Positions 54,278-63,958 of a stretch of DNA of 64,000 bases are shown piece after piece. Within the stretch, counting starts at the first letter, position 1; each line of letters starts with the position of its first letter. Location of the stretch: assembly GCF_010915705.1 (NCBI RefSeq), contig NZ_JAAIKE010000005.1, forward strand, positions 186,001-250,000, in the 5' to 3' direction. The notes under the pieces were generated by a model. The model searched no databases, was not told the DNA's origin, and saw nothing but the letters and a program-made list of their open reading frames with translations. A program made the translations under genes and the position numbers. The DNA comes from Pseudotabrizicola algicola (GTDB lineage: Bacteria > Pseudomonadota > Alphaproteobacteria > Rhodobacterales > Rhodobacteraceae).

Positions 54278-55999
54278 ATGAGACTTCGTCACACTGCCAC
54301 CGCCATGGCGCTTGCGCTGATGGCCACGGGATCGGCCCCGGCCTGGGCCGACATGAACGCCGCCAAAGCGTTCCTCGACGCGGAAATCGGCGAGCTGTCC
54401 ACGCTGTCGCGGGCCGAGCAAGAAGCAGAGATGCAGTGGTTCATCGATGCCGCTGCGCCGTTCAAGGGCATGGAAATCAAGGTGGTGTCGGAAACCATCA
54501 CCACGCACGAGTATGAATCCAAGGTGCTGGCCCCGGCCTTTACCGCGATCACCGGGATCAAGGTCACGCATGACCTGATCGGCGAAGGCGACGTGGTGGA
54601 AAAGCTGCAGACGCAGATGCAGTCGGGCGAGAACATCTATGACGCCTACATCAACGACTCGGACCTGATCGGCACCCACTGGCGCTATCAGCAGGTGCGC
54701 ATCCTCGATGACTGGATGGCGGGCGAAGGGGCGGCGGTGACCAACCCGAACCTCGACATCGCCGATTTCATCGGCACCAAGTTCACGACCGCGCCGGATG
54801 GCAAGCTGTACCAGCTGCCTACCCAGCAGTTCGCCAACCTCTACTGGTTCCGTTACGACTGGTTCAACGACGAGAAGACCAAGGCCGATTTCAAGGAGAG
54901 ATACGGCTATGATCTGGGCGTTCCGCTGAACTGGTCCGCCTATGAGGACATCGCCGAATTCTTCACCGGCCGCGACATGACCTATGCCGGTGGCCCCGCT
55001 TCGGCCTGGGGCAACATGGACTACGGCAAGAAGGACCCCTCGCTTGGCTGGCGCTACACCGACGCGTGGATGTCGATGGCCGGCATGGGCGATGTGGGCG
55101 AGCCCAACGGCCTGCCGGTCGACGAATGGGGCATCCGCGTGGACGAAAACTCGCGTCCTGTCGGGTCTTGCGTTGCGCGCGGCGGTGCGACCAACGACGC
55201 AGCGGCCGTCTATGCCGTGACCAAGGCGATCGAGTGGCTGCAGAAATACACCCCGCCAGAAGCCCAGGGCATGACATTCGGCGAAGCCGGTCCGGTTCCG
55301 GCGCAGGGCAACATCGCGCAGCAGATGTTCTGGTACACCGCTTTCACCGCCGACATGGTCAAGGAAGGCCTGCCCGTGATGAACGAGGATGGCACGCCGA
55401 AGTGGCGCATGGCCCCCTCGCCGCACGGCACCTACTGGCAGGATGGCATGAAGGTCGGCTATCAGGACGCCGGATCGTGGACGCTGATGAAATCCACTCC
55501 GGTGGACCGCGCACAGGCGGCATGGCTCTATGCGCAATTCGTGGTGTCCAAGACCGTGGACGTCAAGAAATCGCATGTCGGCCTGACCTTCATCCGCGAG
55601 TCGACGATCGACCACGAAAGCTTCACCGAGCGCGCGCCGAAACTGGGCGGTCTGGTCGAATTCTACCGCTCGCCCGCCCGCGTGCAGTGGTCGCCGACCG
55701 GCACCAACGTGCCGGATTACCCGAAGCTGGCGCAACTGTGGTGGCAGAACATCGGCGACGCCATGTCGGGGGCAAAAACCCCGCAGCAAGCGCTTGATGC
55801 CCTGTGCGAAGAGCAGGAGCGCGTGATGGAGCGGATCGAGCGCGCGGGCGTTCAGGGCGACATCGGCCCGAAACTGAACGAGCCGCAAGATGCGCAGGTC
55901 TGGCTCGATGCTCCCGGCGCGCCGGTGGCCAAGCTGGAGAACGAAAAGCCGCAGGGCGAGACCATCAGCTATGACGAGCTGATCAAGTCCTGGCAGTGA
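54278..55999 (+). CDS. glpV: Glycerol ABC transporter solute-binding protein GlpV
   Basis: The 573-residue periplasmic binding protein has a Sec signal peptide (MRLRHTATAMALALMATGSA, cut after PAWA near residue 24). It belongs to the SBP_bac_1 class, with long insertions typical of GlpV: TITTHEYESKVLAPAFTAIT, LPTQQFANLYWFRYDWFNDE and GAKTPQQALDALCEEQERVM. It delivers glycerol to GlpPQ. GGGAGGAAATGGA just before the ATG is a very strong ribosome site, fitting the high expression of binding proteins. A terminator and a large inverted repeat follow. Confidence 0.93.
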   Translation: MRLRHTATAMALALMATGSAPAWADMNAAKAFLDAEIGELSTLSRAEQEAEMQWFIDAAAPFKGMEIKVVSETITTHEYESKVLAPAFTAITGIKVTHDLIGEGDVVEKLQTQMQSGENIYDAYINDSDLIGTHWRYQQVRILDDWMAGEGAAVTNPNLDIADFIGTKFTTAPDGKLYQLPTQQFANLYWFRYDWFNDEKTKADFKERYGYDLGVPLNWSAYEDIAEFFTGRDMTYAGGPASAWGNMDYGKKDPSLGWRYTDAWMSMAGMGDVGEPNGLPVDEWGIRVDENSRPVGSCVARGGATNDAAAVYAVTKAIEWLQKYTPPEAQGMTFGEAGPVPAQGNIAQQMFWYTAFTADMVKEGLPVMNEDGTPKWRMAPSPHGTYWQDGMKVGYQDAGSWTLMKSTPVDRAQAAWLYAQFVVSKTVDVKKSHVGLTFIRESTIDHESFTERAPKLGGLVEFYRSPARVQWSPTGTNVPDYPKLAQLWWQNIGDAMSGAKTPQQALDALCEEQERVMERIERAGVQGDIGPKLNEPQDAQVWLDAPGAPVAKLENEKPQGETISYDELIKSWQ

Positions 56000-56010
56000 T
56001 CTGAACCAAG

Positions 56011-56041
56011 ATGGGGCAAGGCGCAGGCTTTGCCCCATTTT
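56011..56041 (+). terminator. Hairpin terminator after glpV
   Basis: ATGGGGCAA at 56011-56019 pairs with TTGCCCCAT at 56030-56038 and is followed by a TTTT run. It lies 11 bases after the glpV stop. It may end most glpDSTPQUV transcripts and so set glpK expression separately. Its T run overlaps the left arm of the large inverted repeat at 56037-56120. Confidence 0.72.
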
Positions 56042-56120
56042 CTGTCTTCAAATATCCCCGCCGGAGGCTCCTGCCGCCGCTGTCGGATGCCTCCGGCGGG
56101 GATATTTAAGGACAGAAAAT
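56037..56120. repeat. 32-bp near-perfect inverted repeat between glpV and glpK
   Basis: Arms 56037-56068 and 56089-56120 pair over 32 bases with only two mismatches, around a 20-base loop. The inner half of each arm is AAATATCCCCGCCGGAGGC, which is the ATA(C/T)-CCCC-GC core of the dispersed intergenic element in this window, so it looks like two copies in opposite orientation. The RNA would form a very stable stem, able to protect glpV mRNA or block read-through to glpK 26 bases further on. Confidence 0.85.
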
Positions 56121-56145
56121 ACCAAAAGCCTCTGAAAGACATGCC

Positions 56146-57626
<1,481 letters not shown>

Positions 57627-57630
<4 letters not shown>

Positions 57631-58754
57631 GCTTCGCCATCCATCAGCCGCCGCAGATCCTGTTCGGCCGCGGGCGGGCGGCAGAGGCGGCAAAGGCGGC
57701 GCGCGCTTTCGGTCCGCGGGGCGTTGTGGTTCATGGCCGCGATCCGGCGCGGGCGGCGGCGCTGCTGGCTGCGCTCGGGCCCGGGGCACTGGCGCTGCCC
57801 TGCCCCGCCGAGCCGAGTTTGCCGATGCTGGAGGACGCGACGCAGCGCGCCCGCGCCCATCGGCCCGACTGGGTTCTGGCGATCGGGGGCGGCGCGGTGC
57901 TCGACTTGGGCAAGGCGCTGGCCGCGATGATCCCCGCGCCGGGCGAGGCGCTGGACCATCTGGAGGTGGTGGGCAAGGGGTTGCCACTGGTGGCGGCGCC
58001 GCTTCCCTTCATCGCGGTGCCGACCACGGCGGGCACAGGCGCGGAAGTCACGAGAAATGCGGTGATCGGGCTGCCGGACCACCACGTCAAGGTGAGCCTG
58101 CGCGATATGCGCATGATCGCGCGGGTGGCGATTGTCGATCCGGCGCTGACCGATCATTGCCCTTGGCCGGTGACGCTGGCATCGGGGCTGGATGCGGTGG
58201 CGCAGGTGATCGAGCCCTATGTTTCGATCCGCGCGACACCTTACAGCGATGCCATCGCGGAGCCGGTGATCGAGACGGGGCTGCGCGCGCTGATGCGGTT
58301 GCAGGCGGGAGAGGATGCGGCGGCGCGCGATGCGCTGGCATGGACCTCGCTGTGCGGCGGGCTGGCGCTGGCGAATGCGGGGCTTGGGGTGGTGCATGGC
58401 TTTGCCGCCGGGATCGGCGGTGCAACGGGGGCGGCGCATGGGGCGATCTGCGGCGCGCTGCTGGGGCCGGTGCTGGCCATGAACCGCGCGCGCGCGACCG
58501 GAGAGGCGCGGCGCAGACTGGATCATGTGTGCGGCATCCTTGCGCGCGTCTTGGGCGGCGCGCCGGACGAGGCACCGATGCGGCTGGCCGACTGGGCGCA
58601 TGGGGCGGGATTGCCGCGACTGTCTGCGCTTGGCGTCACGCCCGAGGCGCATGCCCGCTTTGCCTCGAGGGCGCAGGGGGCGTCCTCTACCAAGGGCAAC
58701 CCCGTGACCTTGTCGCATGACGATCTTTGCACCATTCTGGAGCGCGCCGGATAG
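57627..58754 (+). CDS. Iron-containing alcohol dehydrogenase-family protein with altered metal ligands
   Basis: The 375-residue protein has the family's NAD-binding GGGAVLD (residues 87-93) and [15 protein letters not shown] (132-146). Compared with FucO-type enzymes, the four metal ligands read Asp189, Gln193 (usually His), Ala261 (usually His, in VHGFAAG) and His271 (AHGAI), with an extra His257. From memory, Q and A at these positions are shared by a subfamily of unknown substrate. The ATGA overlap with glpK suggests a role in glycerol metabolism, for instance a dihydroxyacetone/glycerol or aldehyde step, but that is inference. Confidence 0.85.
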
Positions 58755-58894
58755 GGAGTGCCCCCGCGGCCTCGACCACGGAAGCCAGACCAATGCCCTG
58801 CCGCACATGAAACGCGCCGGGGTGCGTGAACTATCTGCCCTTGATCGCAGGACGGCCCACGTCGTCCGGGGCGAACGGACAGCGGCTTTGGCGC

Positions 58895-58924
58895 GGGCTG
58901 CATCATCACAGACGGACGCAGCCC
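58895..58924 (-). terminator. Stem-loop downstream of the subtilase gene
   Basis: GGGCTGC at 58895-58901 pairs with GCAGCCC at 58918-58924, with a 16-base loop. A smaller CGCCC/GGGCG stem lies at 58933-58944 between it and the subtilase stop. Neither has a T run, so termination is uncertain. The remaining bases from 58755 hold nothing else that I recognise. Confidence 0.35.
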
Positions 58925-58945
58925 GACGAGACCGCCCGAGGGCGA

Positions 58946-61900
58946 TCAGAACACGAAGAAATCGGTGTGGCTCAGCGCTAGCCCCGCATCGAGCTGCGCA
59001 AATTTCACAGCCGCCACGCCGCCCTCGCCGTCACTGTCATAAAACAGATCGCCCAGATCAAAGGCATAGATGATGCGGTGATCGGCAGTCGCGTTTTCAC
59101 CGGCGGTCAGCGAGGCGAAAGCGGTGGCCGCAAGCCCGCCGAAGGGCAACACGTCAAAGATCGCCGCGCCCAGACCGATGCGGTCGAGCAAGACCGTGAA
59201 GTCGAGAATGACGTCGACATTCGCGGGCCCGAGACCGGTGTCGAAGATGAAGACATCGGCACCCGGTCCGCCGGACAGTATATCATTGCCAAGGCCACCG
59301 ATCAGGGTGTCGTCGCCGCGTCCACCGCGCAGCACATCATCGCCCGCGCCCGCGTTCAGGACGTTGGCGCCGTTATTGCCGATCAGCAGGTCTGCGCCGG
59401 CGTCCGAGGTGACATTCTCGATGCTCCGCAGGGTGTCGAGGCCATGATTGGTGTTCTGCGGACCGGTCTTCCTGAGATCGACCACGGTGTCGATCGCGCC
59501 TGTGAACAGGGCGGTATCCGTGCCGGCACCGCCGATCATCAGATCGTCGCCGACGCCGCCCTCGAGCGTATCATCGCCGAGGAGGCCGCTCAGGCTGTCG
59601 TTGCCCTCTCCGCCGCTGAGGAGGTTGGCGGCACCGCTGCCGATCAGCCAGTCATCGCCTTCGCCCGAGAACAGGTTTTCAATCCCGAACAGCCTGTCCA
59701 CACCATGCCCGGTATCCTGTGCTGCGGTCGTCCTCAGATCGGCAACCGTGTTGACCGCACCGGTGAACAGGGCGGTATCACTGCCCGCGCCGCCGCGCAG
59801 AATGTCATTGCCGGTGCCGCCTTCGAGCACATCATCGCCTGTGCCGCCGTGCAGATCGTCATTGCCCTCGCCGCCCGAAAGGCTGTCGTGACCAGAGCCG
59901 CCATTCAGGATGTTGTTCGCGGCATTGCCGATCAGGTGGTCGTTTCCCGCGGAGGCAAGGATGTTTTCGATGCCGACAAGCCTGTCGAGCCCGTGACCGG
60001 TGTTTTGTTCGGTCGTGATGCGCAGATCGACAAAGGTGTTGGCCGTTCCGGTGAAAACGGCGGTGTCATTGCCGTCACCGCCATCGATCACGTCATCGCC
60101 AGCGCCACCGCGCAGCGTGTCATTGCCATCGCCGCCTTCGAGATTGTCATCATCTGCGCCGCCATACAGCACGTCATGCCCCCTGCCCCCGAAGAGCCGG
60201 TCCGCGCCGTCACGCCCGACGATAATGTCGTCACCACGGCCACCGTGGAATTCATTGGCAAAGCTGTTGCCGTAAATCCCGTCGTTGCTATCGCCGCCCA
60301 CCGCGTTTTCGAACGCGCCTTGCAGGCTTGCCGCCGCAACACCACCCAGCGCCAGTGACCCGCCGGTGTCATTCAGGAACAGTTCGATCTGTTCAGTCAC
60401 CGCCGCCAGGTTCAACCAGTCTCTGCCGCCATCCGCCTCGACGATCTGGCTTCGGGCAGGATCAAAGCCGACCATCGTCATGAATTCGTCGGTGATGTGA
60501 TGCACGGTGTCGGGGCTGTAACTGGAGCCGTAGATATCAAGCTTTGCGTCGCGGATGAAATCGCTGCGCGATGTGTTGCGGTCGATGATGTTCAGCGTCC
60601 ATGTTCCTGCCGACAATTCGCCGCGCAGATGGTCGATGCCGAAGGTCCAAGGCCAGGCCACACCCCAACTGGAGTCTCCTGCGCGATCCGAAACCACGAG
60701 GGACGTGCCATCAGGCGAGGTCAGGGTGATGAACAGGTCCCAGATGTATCCGGTAAAGTCGAGGGTCAGCGCCACATGGTCGATGAAGACATTCTCGATG
60801 ATATCGATCGTTCGGGTAACGCCGCCGGCAATGGCAGAGGTCGCGTTGACATTGAACACGGCGCTGCCGCTGGCTTCAATTTCGTTCTGGCTGGTCTGCG
60901 CCTCGCCGAACAGGCTCCAGACCTCTGCCATCCGCACGGCGTTGTAGGCATTTACGGTGCCGTAACCGTAATTGGTATGGATATGCATGCCGCCGCCGTT
61001 CCAGTTCGCGGCGGAGTTGCTTTGCCACACGCCATTTTCGTTGGCCCCTGCAACTGTGGCGGTATAGGCAGACCCGACAAATGTGGCCGAATTGGCGAGG
61101 ATGTTCTGCACATCGCGCCAACCGAGGTCGGGGTTTGCCTCGAGCATCAGCGCGACAACGCCTGATGTGACAGGGGCCGACGCCGAAGTCCCGCCAAACC
61201 GGGATGTGTATTCCCCGTCGCTATAGCCAAACCTGCTCTGGGAGGTAAATGCACCCGTGCCATCGTTGAACAGGACGTACAGCGTGCCGAACTCTTCGCC
61301 GACGACCGCGTCCATGTCACCATCGTCATCGATATCGGCAAAGGTGGGTGCGCTGAACCTGCCGACATCGAAGCCGTTAAACGGATTTGCGGCGCCGGTT
61401 GCTACGGTAAAAACTCCCGCGCCGTTGTTCAGGTACGTACGCAGCGTTCCATTTTGGGACCCCACGACCGCGTCCATGTCACCGTCAAGGTCGATGTCGA
61501 CGAAGGCAGGTGTGCTAAAACCCTCGACAATCAGCCCGTTGAAAGGGTTGGCGCCCCCGATGGCCTGCGTGAAAACCCCCGAGCCATTGTTGAAAAAGGT
61601 GAGCAGCCCCCCGCTCTGATTTCCTAGCAGGGCGTCCATGTCGCCGTCGCCGTCAATGTCTGCAAAACTGGGCGTGCTGTATGAACCGATGTCCACCCCG
61701 TTGAAGGGATTGTCGGCGCCCGTCAATGCGGTGAACACGCCCGCGCCTTCATTACGAAAGCTTCGCAACTGGCCGTTTGCTGCCCCTGACACCAGATCCG
61801 CTCGACCGTCACCGTCAAGATCGACAAAGCTCGGGGCGGTCAGGCCAGTGATGCCGTTGAAAGGGTTTGCGGCGCCTGTTGCCTGGACGAAAGAAGTGCC

Positions 61901-62740
61901 GGTATTGATGAAGGTGTGGAGCGCGCCAGGGTCGGTCCCCACCACCACGTCCAAATCGCCGTCGTCGTCAATGTCGACAAAACTCGGGGTGGAGTAAAGC
62001 GGAACGCTAATCAAGGAAAGCAGATTGTCCGCATCATCGGTCCGGTCGGTGGTGAAAGCGGCGGCCGGGGCAGCAACAAGAATGCTGGTGCCGTGGTTCG
62101 AATACCAAGCCGCCTGCCCCGAAAGGGTCGCCGCAATGGTGGCCGTAAAGCGAGAGGCGTTGGCGACCGAGCCATTTGAGTCGATGGAATTGTTGCCCGC
62201 CGATTGCACGATGACTGTGCCAAACCCGCCACGCCCCGTTGCCACCAGATCGGAATAAATGGCGTCGAGCGTCGGTTCGTAATCATAAGGATAATAGTCG
62301 GGCGTACGGCCCCAACTGTTGTTGATGACGTCAAATTTGACGCCCTGCTGCATGACATTCATAAAGGGGTTCATATCAACAGCGTTGATAAAACCATAAA
62401 CGCCGGCATTGAAAACATTCACGCCGGTCAGCGTCGCGCCGTGCGCCACCCCCACCGAGCCGGTGCCATTCATCGCAGCGCCGATCAGGCCGGCGACAGC
62501 GGTGCCGTGGCCATCGGCCGGACCGACCGGAAACGGGTCCACCGGATTGTTCGAGTCGTTCACAACATGCAGCGAGGCATCGTAATTGACCGCAAGATCT
62601 TCATGCAGGTAGTCGATGCCGTCATCATAGATACCGACCTTGACTCCGGCCCCCGAATAATCGGCCCAGATTGTCTCTATGTCCCCCAGCATGGGGAAAT
62701 GCCACTGGAGCGGATAAAGCGGATCGGTCGGTGCTGGCAT
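58946..62740 (-). CDS. Large secreted subtilase with inserted FG-GAP repeats, P domain and RTX repeats
   Basis: A 1264-residue calcium-dependent serine protease, kexin-like S8. Catalytic Asp is at 39/40 (GIYDDGIDY), His78 (DGHGTAVAG), oxyanion Asn183 (QSAGNN) and Ser519 (GGTSASAP). Between ILVAAPAAAFTTDRTDD and SDGEYTSRFGG the S8 domain is interrupted at residues 236-505 by five FG-GAP/VCBS repeats with DxDxDGDxD calcium loops. A P domain follows (about 635-740), then RTX GGxGxDxL repeats (about 815-1165) and a C-terminus ending HTDFFVF that resembles type I secretion signals. No Sec signal is present, in keeping with that. The start MPAPTDPLYPLQ is chosen because AGAGGC precedes it; an upstream extension of 25 codons is basic and unlikely. 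No T1SS genes lie in the window. Confidence 0.93.
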   Translation of the reverse strand: MPAPTDPLYPLQWHFPMLGDIETIWADYSGAGVKVGIYDDGIDYLHEDLAVNYDASLHVVNDSNNPVDPFPVGPADGHGTAVAGLIGAAMNGTGSVGVAHGATLTGVNVFNAGVYGFINAVDMNPFMNVMQQGVKFDVINNSWGRTPDYYPYDYEPTLDAIYSDLVATGRGGFGTVIVQSAGNNSIDSNGSVANASRFTATIAATLSGQAAWYSNHGTSILVAAPAAAFTTDRTDDADNLLSLISVPLYSTPSFVDIDDDGDLDVVVGTDPGALHTFINTGTSFVQATGAANPFNGITGLTAPSFVDLDGDGRADLVSGAANGQLRSFRNEGAGVFTALTGADNPFNGVDIGSYSTPSFADIDGDGDMDALLGNQSGGLLTFFNNGSGVFTQAIGGANPFNGLIVEGFSTPAFVDIDLDGDMDAVVGSQNGTLRTYLNNGAGVFTVATGAANPFNGFDVGRFSAPTFADIDDDGDMDAVVGEEFGTLYVLFNDGTGAFTSQSRFGYSDGEYTSRFGGTSASAPVTSGVVALMLEANPDLGWRDVQNILANSATFVGSAYTATVAGANENGVWQSNSAANWNGGGMHIHTNYGYGTVNAYNAVRMAEVWSLFGEAQTSQNEIEASGSAVFNVNATSAIAGGVTRTIDIIENVFIDHVALTLDFTGYIWDLFITLTSPDGTSLVVSDRAGDSSWGVAWPWTFGIDHLRGELSAGTWTLNIIDRNTSRSDFIRDAKLDIYGSSYSPDTVHHITDEFMTMVGFDPARSQIVEADGGRDWLNLAAVTEQIELFLNDTGGSLALGGVAAASLQGAFENAVGGDSNDGIYGNSFANEFHGGRGDDIIVGRDGADRLFGGRGHDVLYGGADDDNLEGGDGNDTLRGGAGDDVIDGGDGNDTAVFTGTANTFVDLRITTEQNTGHGLDRLVGIENILASAGNDHLIGNAANNILNGGSGHDSLSGGEGNDDLHGGTGDDVLEGGTGNDILRGGAGSDTALFTGAVNTVADLRTTAAQDTGHGVDRLFGIENLFSGEGDDWLIGSGAANLLSGGEGNDSLSGLLGDDTLEGGVGDDLMIGGAGTDTALFTGAIDTVVDLRKTGPQNTNHGLDTLRSIENVTSDAGADLLIGNNGANVLNAGAGDDVLRGGRGDDTLIGGLGNDILSGGPGADVFIFDTGLGPANVDVILDFTVLLDRIGLGAAIFDVLPFGGLAATAFASLTAGENATADHRIIYAFDLGDLFYDSDGEGGVAAVKFAQLDAGLALSHTDFFVF
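59246..60298 (-). repeat. RTX nonapeptide repeat region of the subtilase
   Basis: Codons for about 350 residues (815-1165) rich in GGxGxDxL/GNDxLxGG calcium-binding nonapeptides. Three longer composite units start at DTAVFTG (892), DTALFTG (988) and DTALFTG (1075). Each consists of a non-RTX linker (FTG...DLR...Q(N/D)TxHG-(L/V)D..-IEN) followed by a block of RTX turns, so whole cassettes have been duplicated. Confidence 0.85.
60521..60838 (-). other. P (proprotein convertase) domain of the subtilase
   Basis: Codons for residues about 635-740: TRTIDIIENVFIDHVALTLD, WDLFITLTSPDGTSLVVSDR and GELSAGTWTLNIIDRNTSR, matching the jelly-roll P domain found after kexin-like catalytic domains. It normally stabilises the protease and contributes to calcium dependence. 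Confidence 0.8.
61241..62002 (-). repeat. Five FG-GAP/VCBS repeats inserted in the S8 catalytic domain
   Basis: Units begin at residues 251, 302, 356, 410 and 464, with a period of 51 and then exactly 54. Each starts (S/A)(T/A)P(S/T/A)F(V/A)D(I/L)D, runs through DxDGDxDxxxG and, in units 1-4, ends G(A/G)-(A/D)NPFNG. Five to seven such repeats normally close a beta-propeller that binds calcium and glycans or proteins. Confidence 0.85.
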
Positions 62741-63060
62741 TTTGGCCTGCCTCTTGGATGAAATGGTTAAATGCCCGAACACACCACGCCGTGGTAAACC
62801 GGCGGTGGCGGGCATGGGTCAACGGTCGGCGGTGAAAAAGGACAAGGCGAGAGCGGAGAGCGAGTCATCCGCACGGGTGCAAGACTTTGGACTTGGGACG
62901 GTGCGAGGCGGCGCGAAAAGGTTTCAGCGGCCCGAGAAACGGCAAACACAGTTTGAGCGGACCTTCGCACCAAACACCCCCAAAGGAGAGATTACACAAC
63001 CCGCGGTATGACAGACCCATCTGAAAGATAGGTAACGCTCTCTTAATAGTGCATCACGCC
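62741..63060. promoter_or_regulatory. Upstream region of the subtilase gene
   Basis: The stretch has no convincing gene; minus-strand frames are short and Pro/Arg-rich. It must hold the subtilase promoter. A short palindrome CCACGCCGTGG lies at 62786-62796. Base composition becomes visibly more AT-rich after about 63000, marking a boundary with the putative mobile element on the right. Confidence 0.4.
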
Positions 63061-63061
63061 G

Positions 63062-63080
63062 CGAATCAACAAATGATTCG
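63062..63080. promoter_or_regulatory. Perfect dyad CGAATCA-ACAAA-TGATTCG
   Basis: A 7-bp perfect inverted repeat with a 5-base spacer at 63062-63080, in the gene-free stretch between the subtilase and the repressor. It looks like an operator for a dimeric regulator, but no cognate protein can be named and it could belong to either the host or the element. Confidence 0.45.
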
Positions 63081-63296
63081 TATCGATTGGAACTTTGGAA
63101 AAGCCAGATTCGTCCGGCGGAAATGGCGAAAGCTGGCCGCCCGCAACCACAGCCACCACCCTGGCCGCGCAAAGCTGTATCGCGGCACAGCCTGCCCAAA
63201 ATTTTTTTGTTTATTCAACATAGTTTATACCCTATCGCCGCACGGGGTGATTTGCTGCACGCTGACGCGCGACAAATTAAACCGGAACGGCGCGGC

Positions 63297-63445
63297 GCGA
63301 TTGCGGAACCATTGCGAAAGCGTATAGTTCTTTAAAATCAAATGGTTATGGTGTTTCATTCCGAAATAATTGGTTGCACTTTCGCAAAAGCTAACCTATT
63401 GATTTCATTGGATGCACCTGCGATTGCGGAACCGATTGCGGAACC
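63297..63445. repeat. Repeated GATTGCGGAACC motifs at the putative left end of a Mu-like element
   Basis: GCGATTGCGGAACC occurs exactly at 63297-63310 and 63420-63433, and a 12-base copy follows at once at 63434-63445, touching the repressor stop codon. TTGCGAAAG is present at 63312-63320 and inverted at 63379-63387. TGTTTCATTCCGAAAT (63352-63367) resembles the phage Mu transposase-site consensus (GTTTCAT..., CGAAA). Clustered end-binding sites between host DNA and a leftward repressor are expected for a Mu-type left end. Confidence 0.55.
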
Positions 63446-63910
63446 TCACTTCGCGGCGAAAACCTCGTCATATGCGATAAGGGAAACGATGTTGAAGGCG
63501 TCATCTGACCCGCTTTCGGCCATTGCCTCTTGAACGTCTTTGCAGGCCTTTGACCAATAGATAGGCCATGTCGCAGCGGCCTGTCCGGACCGTTCAAGAA
63601 ACGCCCTGTAATCTTTCGCTATGTCCCCGAAGTCTCGCATCAGGCGAAGCATGGCAAGTCGCATTGCCGCACTTTCAACCAAGCTCATGTCAACAATGCC
63701 CGTGGAGAATGCAGACCAGTTGATGTCGCCTTCCGCAACGCGCTGATATCGGTCCGGCACGCTGTTCCGGTTCCGCCAGTTCGCAACTGAACTTCGGCTG
63801 ATCATCAGCTTGGCGGCAAGGTCACTGTCGGAATCGACACGGAACCGCGCCTTCAAACGTTCGATGATTTCCCCTGCATCATTCACAGTTGACCGTCCCA
63901 TTGTGAACAT
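63446..63910 (-). CDS. Phage CI-like repressor (helix-turn-helix)
   Basis: About 154 residues. The N-terminal Bacteriophage CI repressor HTH is clear: NDAGEIIERLKARFRVDSDS, DLAAKLMISRSSVANWRNRN, SVPDRYQRVAEGD. The C-terminal part (about 70-150) is helical, ends VSLIAYDEVFAAK and has no LexA/CI peptidase Ser-Lys pair that I can see, so control is probably not RecA-dependent cleavage. Start choice is uncertain: ATG 63910 or 63901, both next to TGTTCA/TGAACA half-sites and lacking a ribosome site; an upstream in-frame start would put the operators inside the coding region. It is divergent from the gene beginning at 63959. Confidence 0.75.
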   Translation of the reverse strand: MFTMGRSTVNDAGEIIERLKARFRVDSDSDLAAKLMISRSSVANWRNRNSVPDRYQRVAEGDINWSAFSTGIVDMSLVESAAMRLAMLRLMRDFGDIAKDYRAFLERSGQAAATWPIYWSKACKDVQEAMAESGSDDAFNIVSLIAYDEVFAAK

Positions 63911-63930
63911 GTAGTGTTCATTGTGAACAA
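63903..63930. promoter_or_regulatory. Operator cluster between the CI-like repressor and the divergent gene
   Basis: Three hexamer half-sites lie within 28 bases: TGAACA (63904-63909), TGTTCA (63915-63920) and TGAACA (63924-63929). The last two form a perfect dyad, TGTTCA-TTG-TGAACA, and TTGTGAAC occurs twice as a direct repeat 20 bases apart. This is the layout of a phage early operator, where the repressor would control itself and the rightward gene. Confidence 0.65.
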
Positions 63931-63958
63931 CGTCCCCCAATGGGAAGCGCCGAGTCAC

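Noticed and set aside
59078-60358. Plus-strand frame opposite the RTX region and the DNA-level repeats there
   Set aside because: The regularity comes from the RTX codons of the subtilase. Repeat units are contiguous and coding, without spacers, so it is neither a gene nor a CRISPR array.
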